From assembly GCA_002422685.1 (NCBI GenBank), contig DITC01000054.1, positions 189,091 through 253,090 of the forward strand: a DNA stretch of 64,000 nucleotides. Reading direction: 5' to 3'. Position numbers and translations under genes: made by a program. The first letter of the stretch is position 1; every line of letters begins with the position of its first letter. The stretch is from Thauera sp. UBA6194. GTDB lineage: Bacteria > Pseudomonadota > Gammaproteobacteria > Burkholderiales > Rhodocyclaceae. The notes below the pieces were generated by a model. It was given only the letters and a program-made list of their open reading frames with translations. It was not told the DNA's origin and made no database searches. This document shows positions 1 through 9,197 of the stretch, piece by piece.

Positions 1-914
1 CCGAAACCCGCCTCGGTGACCACATACTCACCGAGCTTGAGCGCGGTGCTCGTGGCGATGACCGAGTTGCAGCCGTGGGCGATGTTGGCGAAAGGGCCGC
101 CGTGGACGAAGGCCGGGTTGTTCTCGAGGGTCTGGACCAGGTTGGGCTGCATCGCATCCTTGAGCAGCACCGTCATCGCGCCGTCGGCCTTGAGGTCGCG
201 GCAGTAGATTGGCGACTTGTCGCGACGATAGGCGACGACGATGTCGCCGAGCCGCTTCTGCAGGTCGTCGAGGTCCTTGGCCAGGCACAGGATCGCCATG
301 ACCTCGGAGGCCACGGTGATGTCGAAACCCGCCTGACGGGTGAAGCCGTTGCTCACCCCGCCCAGGCCGACCACGATGTCCCGCAGCGCCCGGTCGTTCA
401 TGTCCATCACCCGCCGCCAGACGATGCGACGCTCGTCGATTTCGAGGCTGTTACCCCAGTGGATGTGGTTGTCGATCATCGCCGTGAGCAGATTGTGCGC
501 CGAGGTGATCGCGTGGAAGTCGCCGGTGAAATGCAGGTTCATGTCCTCCATCGGCACGATCTGCGAATATCCGCCGCCGGCGGCGCCGCCCTTCATGCCG
601 AAGTTGGGCCCGAGCGAGGCCTCGCGGATGCAGATCACCGCCTTCTTGCCGATGCGGTTGAGCGCGTCGCCCAGGCCCACGGTCGTCGTGGTCTTGCCTT
701 CGCCGGCGGGGGTCGGGTTGATCGCGGTGACCAGCACCAGCTTGCCGTTGGGGCGACCCTGCAGTTGCTCGATGTATTCCTGGGTCACCTTGGCCTTGTC
801 ATGGCCATAAGGCAGCAGGTGTTCCTGCGGTATTCCCAACTTGGCGCCGATCTGTTGGATCTGCAGCTTGTTCGCTGCGCGCGCGATTTCGATATCGGTC
901 TTGAACTCGGCCAT
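1..914 (-). CDS. fhs: Formate--tetrahydrofolate ligase, N-terminal part (cut by window edge)
   Basis: Catalyses ATP-dependent joining of formate to tetrahydrofolate to give 10-formyl-THF; in reverse it can release formate from C1-loaded folate. The 304 visible residues contain the family P-loop TPAGEGKTT (residues 68-76) and the hallmark stretches EASLGPNFGMKGGAAGGGY and FTGDFHAITSAHNL. The family is usually about 555 residues, so the C-terminal 45% lies left of the window. The ATG at 914 is preceded by GAGGTAA. The gene is divergent from etfB across a 322-bp region and fits the methyl-group oxidation genes beside it, linking methylene/formyl-THF with the formate used by the dehydrogenase encoded at 6.4-10.9 kb. 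Confidence 0.95.
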   Translation of the reverse strand, partial: MAEFKTDIEIARAANKLQIQQIGAKLGIPQEHLLPYGHDKAKVTQEYIEQLQGRPNGKLVLVTAINPTPAGEGKTTTTVGLGDALNRIGKKAVICIREASLGPNFGMKGGAAGGGYSQIVPMEDMNLHFTGDFHAITSAHNLLTAMIDNHIHWGNSLEIDERRIVWRRVMDMNDRALRDIVVGLGGVSNGFTRQAGFDITVASEVMAILCLAKDLDDLQKRLGDIVVAYRRDKSPIYCRDLKADGAMTVLLKDAMQPNLVQTLENNPAFVHGGPFANIAHGCNSVIATSTALKLGEYVVTEAGF

Positions 915-1236
915 GCTGTTACCTCGGATAGGGTTCGGTTGCGGATTGATTCCGCGGACTGTCTGTCGCCTGACGCAGACACGATGCATCCTATCCGCGG
1001 AGAAACCGCCCGCGCTTTCCCAAACAAGTCGTGATGCGCACTGTTTGCGACATGTGCATCGCCGGCCCGATCTGCACTATCGGCGCCGGCGCCGGCCCGC
1101 GATGACGCAACGGCGAAAGTTCGCGTCGCAATCGGATCGACTCTCGGGCAGGCGTGGCGGCACACTGGCTCGTGGGAATGGGGGCGCAGTGGATGTCGCC
1201 CGCACGAGACAACAGTTTGGCTACTAAAGGTGATGC
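915..1236. promoter_or_regulatory. Divergent fhs / etfB intergenic region
   Basis: This 322-bp region separates the divergent fhs and etfBA genes and must carry both promoters. I see no convincing small gene. It holds the shared motif listed at 1041-1057. An AAAGGTG ribosome-binding site precedes the etfB ATG. No clear sigma-70 hexamers could be assigned by eye. Confidence 0.5.
1041..1057 (-). promoter_or_regulatory. Candidate GbdR operator, copy 1
   Basis: On the minus strand this reads GCACATGTCGCAAACAG. The same 17 bases with one mismatch occur at 11157-11173, in the other divergent promoter region of the one-carbon island. An identical 14-base core in two promoter regions of one pathway suggests the binding site of a shared regulator, most simply the GbdR-like protein encoded at 11415. 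The match is seen in the sequence; the regulator assignment is inference. Confidence 0.45.
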
Positions 1237-1989
1237 ATGAAGATTGTCGTGCCGGTCAAGAGAGTGGTCGACGCTTATGTAAAGGTGCGCGTCAAGAGTG
1301 ACGGCTCCGGCGTCGATACCGACAACACGAAGATGTCGATGAATCCTTTCGACGAGATCGCCATCGAGGAAGCGGTGAGACTGAAGGAGGCGGGCACGGC
1401 GACTGAAATCATCGCCGTGAGCGTGGGGCCGCAGAAGGCGCAGGAGCAGCTGCGCACCGCATTGGCCATGGGCGCGGATCGCGCCATCCTGGTCGAATCC
1501 GACCTTACGGATCTGCAGCCGCTCGTGATCGCGCGCCTGCTCGCCGCCGTTTGCGAGCGCGAGCAGCCCGATCTGGTGCTGATGGGCAAGCAGGCGATCG
1601 ACGACGACTCCAATCAGGTTGGCCAGATGCTCGCGGCCCTGCGCGATCTGCCGCAGGGCACCTTCATCTCCAGGCTCGAGCCCGGCGCAGGGCACGTGGT
1701 GGTCACCCGTGAGGTCGATGCCGGACTCGAGCGCCTCAGGCTGTCGCTGCCGGCGGTGGTCACGGTCGATCTGCGCCTGAACGAACCTCGCTACCCCAAG
1801 CTGCCCAACATCATGAAGGCCAAGAAGGTGCCGATCGAGACGGCGACCCCGGCCGAGCTGGGTGTGGACACCGCCTCGACCTTGAAAACGCTCAAGGTCG
1901 AGGAGCCGCCGGTGCGCAAGGGTGGCGTCAAGGTCGCGAGCGTCGCGGAGTTGGTCGACAAGCTGAAGAACGAAGCAAAGGTGATTTGA
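1237..1989 (+). CDS. etfB: Electron transfer flavoprotein beta subunit
   Basis: Beta subunit of the soluble ETF heterodimer, which carries electrons from acyl-CoA or N-methyl-amine dehydrogenases to ETF:ubiquinone oxidoreductase. The 250 residues match the family length. They show the N-terminal MKIVVPVKRVVD strand, the signature NPFDEIAIEEAVRLKE (about 38-53) and the AMP-pocket region GKQAIDDDSNQVGQ (about 113-126). AAAGGTG precedes the ATG. Its stop overlaps the etfA start by one base, and a flavoprotein dehydrogenase of the DMGDH/SARDH type lies just downstream, so this ETF is probably the dedicated electron acceptor of that enzyme. ETF:QO is not in the window. Confidence 0.95.
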   Translation: MKIVVPVKRVVDAYVKVRVKSDGSGVDTDNTKMSMNPFDEIAIEEAVRLKEAGTATEIIAVSVGPQKAQEQLRTALAMGADRAILVESDLTDLQPLVIARLLAAVCEREQPDLVLMGKQAIDDDSNQVGQMLAALRDLPQGTFISRLEPGAGHVVVTREVDAGLERLRLSLPAVVTVDLRLNEPRYPKLPNIMKAKKVPIETATPAELGVDTASTLKTLKVEEPPVRKGGVKVASVAELVDKLKNEAKVI

Positions 1990-2924
1990 TGAGCATCCTC
2001 GTATATGCGGAACATGACGGCCGCGCCCTGAGCCCGGCCACCCTTTCGGCGATCGCATGCGCGCGCAGCATCGGTGGCGAGATCGACGTGCTGGTCGCGG
2101 GGCATGACTGCGCCGCAGCCGCACAGGGCGCGGCTGCCGCCGCCGGCGTGCGCAAGGTCCTGCACGCGGACGGTGCGCACCTCGGTCAGCAGATCGCGGA
2201 GAACGTCGCCCCGCTCATCGAGTCGCTGGCAAGCGGCTACGGCCATGTGCTCGCCGCCGCGACCCCGTGCGCAAAGAACGTGCTGCCGCGCGTGGCCGCC
2301 CGCCTCGGTGTGCAGCAGATCTCCGAGATCGTCGAGGTGGTATCACCGGACACTTTCGTCCGCCCGATCTACGCCGGCAACGCGCTGGCGACGGTGCAGT
2401 CCTCTGACCCGGTCAAGGTGATCACGGTGCGCACGACCGCCTTCGCGGCGGTCGCCGACAACGGCAACCAGGCGGCGATCGAGCGCATCGACGCCGGGAC
2501 CGACGCGGGCAAGACCGAATTCCTCGGCGCCGATCTGCACGCCACGTCCGGCCCGGAGCTGGCCTCGGCGCGGGTCGTGGTTTCCGGCGGGCGCGGCGTG
2601 GGCTCGGCCGAGAACTTCGACATCATCAGGGCGCTGGCGGGCACGCTCGGCGCCGCGGTAGGCGCGAGCCGCGCCGCGGTCGATGCCGGTTATGTCACCA
2701 ACGACCATCAGGTGGGCCAGACCGGCAAGGTCATCGCGCCGGAGCTCTATATCGCCGTGGGCATCTCGGGCGCCGTGCAGCACCTGGCCGGCATGAAGGA
2801 GTCGCGCGTCATCGTCGCGATCAACAAGGACGGCGACGCGCCAATCTTCGAGATCGCCGACTACGGTCTGGTCGCCGACCTTTTCTCGGCGGTCCCCGAA
2901 CTGACGGGCGCGCTTTCCGGCTGA
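1989..2924 (+). CDS. etfA: Electron transfer flavoprotein alpha subunit
   Basis: FAD-binding alpha subunit of ETF, 311 residues. The C-terminal FAD domain is clear: VVSGGRGVGSAENF, then SRAAVDAGYV, QVGQTGKVIAPELYIAVG and ISGAVQHLAGM, which are the classic FAD contacts. The ATG at 1989 overlaps the etfB stop (TGATG), indicating translational coupling; a TTG three bases upstream is less likely. The next gene, at 3028, is a flavin-linked demethylating dehydrogenase expected to reduce this ETF. Confidence 0.95.
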   Translation: MSILVYAEHDGRALSPATLSAIACARSIGGEIDVLVAGHDCAAAAQGAAAAAGVRKVLHADGAHLGQQIAENVAPLIESLASGYGHVLAAATPCAKNVLPRVAARLGVQQISEIVEVVSPDTFVRPIYAGNALATVQSSDPVKVITVRTTAFAAVADNGNQAAIERIDAGTDAGKTEFLGADLHATSGPELASARVVVSGGRGVGSAENFDIIRALAGTLGAAVGASRAAVDAGYVTNDHQVGQTGKVIAPELYIAVGISGAVQHLAGMKESRVIVAINKDGDAPIFEIADYGLVADLFSAVPELTGALSG

Positions 2925-3027
2925 ATCCTGCCGGCGCCGCATCGACCACATTGCATCCGAACCGCGCACGGCCCTGCCCGTGCGCACCGCAGCTCGACTC
3001 ACCCACATCCTGGCGGAGACTCAATCA

Positions 3028-5595
3028 ATGGCCAAGTTACCCAGCAGCGCAGACGTCGTCATCATCGGTCTGGGCGGCATCGTCGGTGCCTCGGTGGCAC
3101 ACCACCTCATCGAACGGGGATGGAAGAACATCGTCGGTATCGACAAATCCGCAGTACCCACCGACATCGGCTCCACCTCGCACGCGTCCGACTTCTGCTA
3201 CATGACCTCGCATGACCATCTGTCGTGCTACACGACGATGTACAGCGCGGATTTCTACGAAAAGATGGGCCACTACGTGCGCATCGGCGGGGTCGAGGTT
3301 GCGCGCGTCGGCGACGACGAGCGCATGGACGAGCTCAAGCGCCGTGTCGCCTCCGGCAAGGCCTTCGGCACCAACGTCCGCCTGATGACCCCTCAGGAAG
3401 CCAAGGAAAAGATGCCCCTGATCGAGGAGGACATGATCCAGGGCGCGATGTGGGATCCGGACGCCGGGCTGGTCGTGCCCCGCTCCCAGACCGTCGTCGG
3501 CGAGCTGGTCGAGGCGGCAGAGAAGACCGGAAAGCTGCAGGTGTTCGCCAACACGCCGGCGACCGGTCTCGACATCCGTGACGGGCGCATCGTCGGGGTG
3601 CACACCAACAAGGGTTATATCGAGGCCCCCTACGTGGTCGTGTGCGCAGGCTTGTGGGGACGCCTGATCGCCGAGATGGCCGGCGAGGATCTCCCGGTCA
3701 TGCCTGTCGACCACCCGCTGCTGTGGTTCGGCCCCTACGACGCGTTCGCGGGCACCGGCAAGGAGATCGGCTATCCGCTGCTGCGCGACCAGGGCAACTC
3801 TGCATACCTGCGCGACACCGGTGACCCGAAGACCACCGAGGGTGGCCAGATCGAATGGGGCTACTACGAGGAAAAGGCGCCGCGCCTCGTGCATCCGCGC
3901 GACATCCTCGAGAAGGAGCAAGCCCGCCTGTCGCCCTCGCAGCGCGACCTCGAGATGGAGCAGATCATCGAGCCGCTGGAGCGCGCGATCGAGCTGACCC
4001 CGATCCTCGCCGAGCTCGGCTACGATGAAAAGCGCTCGTTCAACGGTCTGCTGCAGGTGACCTCGGACGGCGGGCCGTCGATCGGCGAATCCGCCGAGGT
4101 GCGCGGCCTGTGGTACGCAGTGGCGGTGTGGGTGAAGGACGGCCCGGGGGTCGGCAAGGTCCTGGCCGACTGGATGACCGATGGCCGCACCGAATTCGAC
4201 CACTGCTCGATCGACGTCAGCCGCTTCTACCCGATCCAGAAGACCGCCGGCTACATCAACGACCGCTGCTACGAGTCGGCCTTCAAGATCTACAACCCGC
4301 CGGTGCACACCCGCGAGCCCTATACCGCTGCGCGTGGTTTGCGGCGCAGCCCGTTCTGGCCGCGCGAGCAGGCGCTCGGCGCGCACTTCATGGAACTGGC
4401 CGGCTGGGAGCGGGCTCACGGCTACGCCAGCAACGAGCCCCTTCTCGAGAAATTCGCCGACCGTGTGCCGGTACGCGAGAACGAATGGGACAACCGCCAC
4501 TTCTGGCGCGTCTCCAATGCCGAACACCTCGAGATGTCCGAGAACGTCGGCATGATCAACCTGTCGCACTTCGCGATCTACGACGTGCTGGGCCAGGACG
4601 CCGAAGCCCTGATGGAATACCTCTGCGTGGCCAAGGTCGGCGGCAACACCGGAATCGGCAAAGGGATCTACACCCACTTCCTCGACAGCGCCGGTGGCGT
4701 GCGCGCCGACCTCACCGTCATCCGCCTGGCTGAAAACCATTATCGCGTCATCGACGGCGCCGACGCGGGTAACCGCGACTTCGTCTGGATGAAGCGCACC
4801 GCCGACGACAAGGGCTGGAAAAACGTCTTCATCCAGGACCTGACCGATCACTGGGCCTGCCTCGGGGTGTGGGGGCCGAATGCCCGCGCCACGATTCAGA
4901 AGGTCGCCGACCGACCGCAGGAATGGGACGCCGATCGGTTCCCGTTTGCCAGCGTGCGCAAGCTGACCATCAAGGGCATCCCCGTGCTCGCGTTCCGGAT
5001 CTCCTACGTGGGCGAGCAGGGCTGGGAGCTTCATGTGCCCTTCTCCTACGGCCTGGCGCTGTGGGACACGCTGTTCGAGCTCGGGGTGACGCCGGTCGGT
5101 GTCGAGACCTACGCGAACAGCCGCCGGATGGAAAAGAGCCTGCGCCTGCAGAACGCCGACCTGCTCACCCACTACAACCTGTACGAGGGGGGGTTGTCCC
5201 GTCCGAAGGTCAAGGAGGCGGACTTCATCGGCAAGGCGGCCTATGTGGCGCAACGCGAGCTCCCGCACCAGGCCGCGCTGCTGTGCACGCTGACGATGAC
5301 CGACAACGTCGACAGCAAGGGGGTTGCGCGCTACCCGGTCGGTCCGTGCCCGATCCTCGACCCGCAGACCGGCAAGGTGCTCATCGACTCGCAGGGGCGG
5401 CGCTCGTACACCACCAGCATCGCGTTCGGCCCGTCGATCGGCAAGAACATCGCGCTGGGCTACATCCCGCACGAGCATGCCGAGGTCGGCAAGAACCTGC
5501 TGATCGAGTACTTCCACGAGCAGTATCCGGTGCGTATCGAGGCCGTCGGTTACGGTGCCCTTTACGACCCGGAAAACCTCAAGGCCAAGAGCTGA
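3028..5595 (+). CDS. Dimethylglycine/sarcosine dehydrogenase (FAD oxidoreductase + GcvT domain)
   Basis: Oxidative N-demethylase of 855 residues. Residues about 8-400 form a DAO-type FAD domain with a GxGxxG-like loop (IIGLGGIVGAS, 12-22). The segment GSTSHASD (48-55) aligns with the family's flavinylation site, with His52 as the probable covalent FAD ligand. The C-terminal half, from about residue 480, is a GcvT/aminomethyltransferase-like folate domain that captures the oxidised methyl as 5,10-methylene-THF. Length and order match mitochondrial DMGDH and SARDH and bacterial dimethylglycine oxidase. The adjacent etfBA argues for a dehydrogenase rather than an O2-using oxidase. Dimethylglycine versus sarcosine cannot be decided here. 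The ATG at 3028, with GGCGGAGA upstream, is preferred over an in-frame start 48 bases earlier. Confidence 0.85.
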   Translation: MAKLPSSADVVIIGLGGIVGASVAHHLIERGWKNIVGIDKSAVPTDIGSTSHASDFCYMTSHDHLSCYTTMYSADFYEKMGHYVRIGGVEVARVGDDERMDELKRRVASGKAFGTNVRLMTPQEAKEKMPLIEEDMIQGAMWDPDAGLVVPRSQTVVGELVEAAEKTGKLQVFANTPATGLDIRDGRIVGVHTNKGYIEAPYVVVCAGLWGRLIAEMAGEDLPVMPVDHPLLWFGPYDAFAGTGKEIGYPLLRDQGNSAYLRDTGDPKTTEGGQIEWGYYEEKAPRLVHPRDILEKEQARLSPSQRDLEMEQIIEPLERAIELTPILAELGYDEKRSFNGLLQVTSDGGPSIGESAEVRGLWYAVAVWVKDGPGVGKVLADWMTDGRTEFDHCSIDVSRFYPIQKTAGYINDRCYESAFKIYNPPVHTREPYTAARGLRRSPFWPREQALGAHFMELAGWERAHGYASNEPLLEKFADRVPVRENEWDNRHFWRVSNAEHLEMSENVGMINLSHFAIYDVLGQDAEALMEYLCVAKVGGNTGIGKGIYTHFLDSAGGVRADLTVIRLAENHYRVIDGADAGNRDFVWMKRTADDKGWKNVFIQDLTDHWACLGVWGPNARATIQKVADRPQEWDADRFPFASVRKLTIKGIPVLAFRISYVGEQGWELHVPFSYGLALWDTLFELGVTPVGVETYANSRRMEKSLRLQNADLLTHYNLYEGGLSRPKVKEADFIGKAAYVAQRELPHQAALLCTLTMTDNVDSKGVARYPVGPCPILDPQTGKVLIDSQGRRSYTTSIAFGPSIGKNIALGYIPHEHAEVGKNLLIEYFHEQYPVRIEAVGYGALYDPENLKAKS

Positions 5596-5612
5596 GCGCC
5601 CGGCGTCACATG

Positions 5613-5652
5613 AAACGGGCTCGCCCCCAACTGGGGGGGCGAGCCCGTTTTT
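5613..5652 (+). terminator. Rho-independent terminator after the demethylase gene
   Basis: A GC-rich hairpin: AAACGGGCTCGCCCCC at 5613-5628 pairs with GGGGGCGAGCCCGTTT ending at 5650, followed by Ts. It ends the etfBA-demethylase transcript. The flanking A and T runs could also stop the opposing formate dehydrogenase operon, which ends at 5784. Confidence 0.85.
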
Positions 5653-5783
5653 CATGCGCAGGCGCGTAGCAAGGCAAATCGGCGTCGATCCCGGCCGCAT
5701 CGGGCGGCGAGGCCCGCGCCCGGACTACCCACACAGTGTGCGCGCAGCGGTCGCCGCGGCTGCGGCGACCCAGGAAATGCAGG

Positions 5784-6377
5784 CTAAGCCCGTGGCGGGA
5801 ACTGCTCGCCGTCTTCGGTGACGATGGCGCTCAAGCGGATGTCGTGCGCTTGCGGGAAGATGGTGTCGAGGCGTGCGGACTGAAGGCCCGTGCCAATCGA
5901 GAAGACCTGCTCGCCGAGCATCGCGAGCGTTCGGTCGAAATAGCCTCCGCCGTAGCCCAGGCGGTAGCCGGCGGGGTCCCAGCCCATGACCGGTGCGATC
6001 GTCACGTCGGGCCTGACCTCTGGCGCGTCCGGCGGGGGCACCGGTATGTTCCAGAAGCCACGCACCATGTGCGTCTCCGGCGTCCACACGCGAAACACGA
6101 GCGGCGCGCGCTGCGTCTCGACCAGTGGCAGCGCGACGGTCGCGCCGCGCGCGTGAAGCGACGCCATCCAGTCGCGCAGGTTCGGCTCGGTGTTGATCGG
6201 CCAGTAGACCGAAACGATCAGGCCGGACAGGCTGCCATGGCGACGGGCGAGCAGCGCGTCCAGATGCACCGCCAGCCGTGCGGCGACATCCCGTCTCTGC
6301 GCCGGCGACAGGGCCGCCCGCGCCTCGCGCAGCCGATTGCGCGTGTCGCGGCGCCAGGTGGAAACAGTCGGATCCAT
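5784..6377 (-). CDS. 5-formyltetrahydrofolate cyclo-ligase
   Basis: Converts 5-formyl-THF to 5,10-methenyl-THF using ATP, returning a dead-end C1-folate to use. The 197 residues match the YgfA/MTHFS family: N-terminal RRDTRNRLREAR, central YWPINTEPN, and the C-terminal substrate loop GWDPAGYRLGYGGGYFDRTL. The start lies 2 bases after the fdhA stop, so it is the last gene of the fdhB-fdhA operon. In many genomes this gene sits with the 6S RNA or cell-division genes; here it is embedded in C1 metabolism, which fits recycling of formyl-folates under methyl-group load. Confidence 0.92.
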   Translation of the reverse strand: MDPTVSTWRRDTRNRLREARAALSPAQRRDVAARLAVHLDALLARRHGSLSGLIVSVYWPINTEPNLRDWMASLHARGATVALPLVETQRAPLVFRVWTPETHMVRGFWNIPVPPPDAPEVRPDVTIAPVMGWDPAGYRLGYGGGYFDRTLAMLGEQVFSIGTGLQSARLDTIFPQAHDIRLSAIVTEDGEQFPPRA

Positions 6378-6379
6378 GC

Positions 6380-9193
6380 TCAGTCCACCTTCTCGATGCG
6401 TGCAGCCGCGTACTTGAACTCCGGGATCTTGCCGAAGGGGTCGAGCGCCGGGTTGGTGAGCATGTTGGCGGGCGCCTCCGTATAGCAGAAGGCGACGAAG
6501 ACGACGCCATCCTGCAGGCCCGAATCGACGCGCGCGACCAGCTCGATCGTGCCGCGGCGCGTGCTGATGCGGATGCGGTCACCCGGGGCAATGCCCAAGC
6601 GCCTCATCTCGGACGGCGCCAGGGTCGCGACCGCGCCCGGCTCGAGCGCGTCGAGCACGCGTGTGCGCCGCGTCATCGAACCGGTGTGCCAGTGCTCCAG
6701 CTGCCGGCCCGTGGTGAGCACGATCGGGTACTCGGCGTCGACCGGTTCGTCCGGCGGCAAGGGCAGCGTGGGCGAGAATTTCGCCCGGCCACTGGGGGTC
6801 GGGAAGGCGTCACTGAAGACCACGTCGGCGCCGGGCAGGTCCGCGGCCGCGCTCGGATAGGTCACCGAGCGCTCGCGCTCGATGCGCTCCCAGCTGATGT
6901 TGTCGAAGGCCCGCATGCCACGCTTCATCTCGTCGAAGACGTCCGCCGGGTGGGTGTATTGCCAGTCCAGCCCGAGCCGACGCGCCACCTCCTGGATGAT
7001 CCACCAGTCCTGCCGCGCGTCGCCGGGCAGCGGCACTGCGGCCTTGCCCATCTGGATCTGGCGGTTGGTGTTGGTGACGGTGCCGGTCTTCTCCGGCCAG
7101 GCCGACGAGGGCAGGATGACGTCCGCGAACTGCGCGGTCTCGGTGACGAAGATGTCCTGCACGACGAGATGCTCGAGCCTGGCGAGCGCAGCCCGGGCGT
7201 GCTCGAGGTCCGGATCCGACATCGCCGGATTCTCGCCCTGGATGTACATCGCCCGGATGACGCCGTCGTGGATGGCGTCCATGATCTCGACCACCGTGAG
7301 CCCGGGCTTGTCGTCGAGCGGGGTGCTCCACAGCTCCTCGAAGGCGGCGCGGATCTGCTTGTCGCCGACCGCCTGATAGCCCGGGAACACCATCGGGATC
7401 AGGCCTGCATCCGAGGCACCCTGGACGTTGTTCTGCCCGCGCAGCGGATGCAGGCCGGTGCCGGGGCGCCCGGTCTGGCCGCAGGCGAGCGCGAGCGAGA
7501 TCAGACAGCGCGCGTTGTCCGTGCCGTGGGTGTGTTGCGAGATCCCCATACCCCAGAAGATCATCGCGCGCTCGGCCGTGGCGTAGGCACGCGCGACCTC
7601 ACGGATGGTCTCGGGCGCCACGCCGCACAGCGGCGACATCGCCTCGGGCGTCATCTGGGCGACATGCGCCTTGAGGGCCTCGAAGCCTTCGGTGTGCGCC
7701 CCGATGTAGTCCGTGTCGTAAAGCTGCTCGGTGACGATCACGTTGAGCATCGCGTTGAACAGCGACACGTCCGCGCCGGGCTTGAAGCGGACGTCGCGCC
7801 AGGCGTGTTCGCTCATCGCCTGTCCGCGCGGGTCGAGCACGATGAAGCGGGTGCCGCGCGCGGCGGCCTGCTTGAAGAAGGTCGCCGCGACCGGGTGGTT
7901 GACCGTCGGGTTGCAGCCGGTGAGGATCACCACGTCGGCCTGCGTGACCTGCATGAACGAGGCCGTGACCGCGCCCGAGCCGATGCACTCCATCAGGGCG
8001 GCGACCGAGCTCGCATGACAGAGGCGGGTGCAGTGGTCGACGTTGTTCGAGCCGAAACCGGTGCGGACCAGCTTCTGGAACATCCAGGCTTCTTCGTTCG
8101 TGCATTTTGCGCTGCCGAAACCGGCCAGGCCGGCGGGCCCGTGCTCGCGTTTGACGCGCAACAGGCCTTGTGCGGCCAGCTCGAGCGCCTCGTCCCATTC
8201 GGCCTCGCGGAAATGGGTCAGCGGCCGCGCCGGATCGAAGTCGGGGTCGAGCCCCTTGGGCACGCCTTCGCGGCGGATCAGCGGCTTGAGCAGGCGGGCG
8301 GGGTGGTTCGGATAGTCGAACCCGAAGCGCCCCTTCACGCACAGCCGGCCGAGGTTGGCCGGGCCGTCGAGGCCCTCCACGGCGATGATGCGGTCGTCGC
8401 GCACGTGGTAGCGAAGCTGGCAGCCAACGCCGCAGTACGGACAAACGGAATCCACGCTGCGATCCGCCGCGGCCGAGTCGCCCCGCCCCTGCTCGTCGAC
8501 CAGGGTCGCCGGCATCAGCGCGCCGGTCGGGCAGGCCTGCACGCACTCGCCGCAGGCCACGCAGGTGCTGGCGCCCATCGGATCGTCCAGGTCGAACACG
8601 ACCTTGGCCGCCGCGCCGCGCCAGGCCAGACCGATCACGTCGTTGACCTGCACTTCGCGACAGGCGCGCACGCACAGGTTGCAGTCGATGCAGGCCTCGA
8701 GGTTCACCCTCATCGCGGTGTGGGAATCATCCCGCACACGCGGCACGAGGTGCGCCGGCGCGTGATGAACCGGGGTGCCGTCGCGTTCGCCCGCTTGCGG
8801 CAACCAGGCGCGCGCCGCGGCGGCGTCCACGCCCACGCTGTCCGCCATGCGCCAGAAATGGCTGGAGCGGTCCGGGCTGTCCTCGCGCTCGGGCTGGTCG
8901 ACCGCGAGCAGCGAAATGACGCCTTCACGCGCTTCGCGCGCGCGCTCGGAGGTGGCACTGCGCACCACCATGCCGGGGCGTGCCTGGCGCTGGCAACTCG
9001 CCGCCAGCACCCGCTCGCCTTCGATCTCGACCATGCAGGCCCGGCAGTTACCGTCCGCGCGGTAGCCGGCTGCGTCCTTGAAGCAAAGGTGCGGGATCGT
9101 CTCGCCCGCGCGGCGGGCGGCCTGCCAGAGACTCTCCCCGTCGTGTGCGGTGATCTCGACGCCATCCAGGGTCAGGGTAAAGGTATCGGTCAT
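6380..9193 (-). CDS. NAD-linked formate dehydrogenase, molybdenum (alpha) subunit
   Basis: Oxidises formate to CO2 at a bis-MGD cofactor and passes electrons through Fe-S clusters to the diaphorase subunit. The 937 residues carry an N-terminal [2Fe-2S] domain (C37, C50, C53, C67), a two-[4Fe-4S] ferredoxin region (C168/171/174/178 and C211/214/217/221), the Mo-domain [4Fe-4S] motif CPYCGVGC with C285, and the metal-ligand segment CTRLCHASS. In that segment Cys392 takes the place of selenocysteine and is followed by His393. Order and length match cytosolic FdsA/Fdh1A enzymes. It starts 4 bases after fdhB. The metal (Mo or W) cannot be read from the sequence, and no fdhD-like sulfurtransferase is in the window. 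Confidence 0.93.
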   Translation of the reverse strand: MTDTFTLTLDGVEITAHDGESLWQAARRAGETIPHLCFKDAAGYRADGNCRACMVEIEGERVLAASCQRQARPGMVVRSATSERAREAREGVISLLAVDQPEREDSPDRSSHFWRMADSVGVDAAAARAWLPQAGERDGTPVHHAPAHLVPRVRDDSHTAMRVNLEACIDCNLCVRACREVQVNDVIGLAWRGAAAKVVFDLDDPMGASTCVACGECVQACPTGALMPATLVDEQGRGDSAAADRSVDSVCPYCGVGCQLRYHVRDDRIIAVEGLDGPANLGRLCVKGRFGFDYPNHPARLLKPLIRREGVPKGLDPDFDPARPLTHFREAEWDEALELAAQGLLRVKREHGPAGLAGFGSAKCTNEEAWMFQKLVRTGFGSNNVDHCTRLCHASSVAALMECIGSGAVTASFMQVTQADVVILTGCNPTVNHPVAATFFKQAAARGTRFIVLDPRGQAMSEHAWRDVRFKPGADVSLFNAMLNVIVTEQLYDTDYIGAHTEGFEALKAHVAQMTPEAMSPLCGVAPETIREVARAYATAERAMIFWGMGISQHTHGTDNARCLISLALACGQTGRPGTGLHPLRGQNNVQGASDAGLIPMVFPGYQAVGDKQIRAAFEELWSTPLDDKPGLTVVEIMDAIHDGVIRAMYIQGENPAMSDPDLEHARAALARLEHLVVQDIFVTETAQFADVILPSSAWPEKTGTVTNTNRQIQMGKAAVPLPGDARQDWWIIQEVARRLGLDWQYTHPADVFDEMKRGMRAFDNISWERIERERSVTYPSAAADLPGADVVFSDAFPTPSGRAKFSPTLPLPPDEPVDAEYPIVLTTGRQLEHWHTGSMTRRTRVLDALEPGAVATLAPSEMRRLGIAPGDRIRISTRRGTIELVARVDSGLQDGVVFVAFCYTEAPANMLTNPALDPFGKIPEFKYAAARIEKVD

Positions 9194-9197
9194 GACT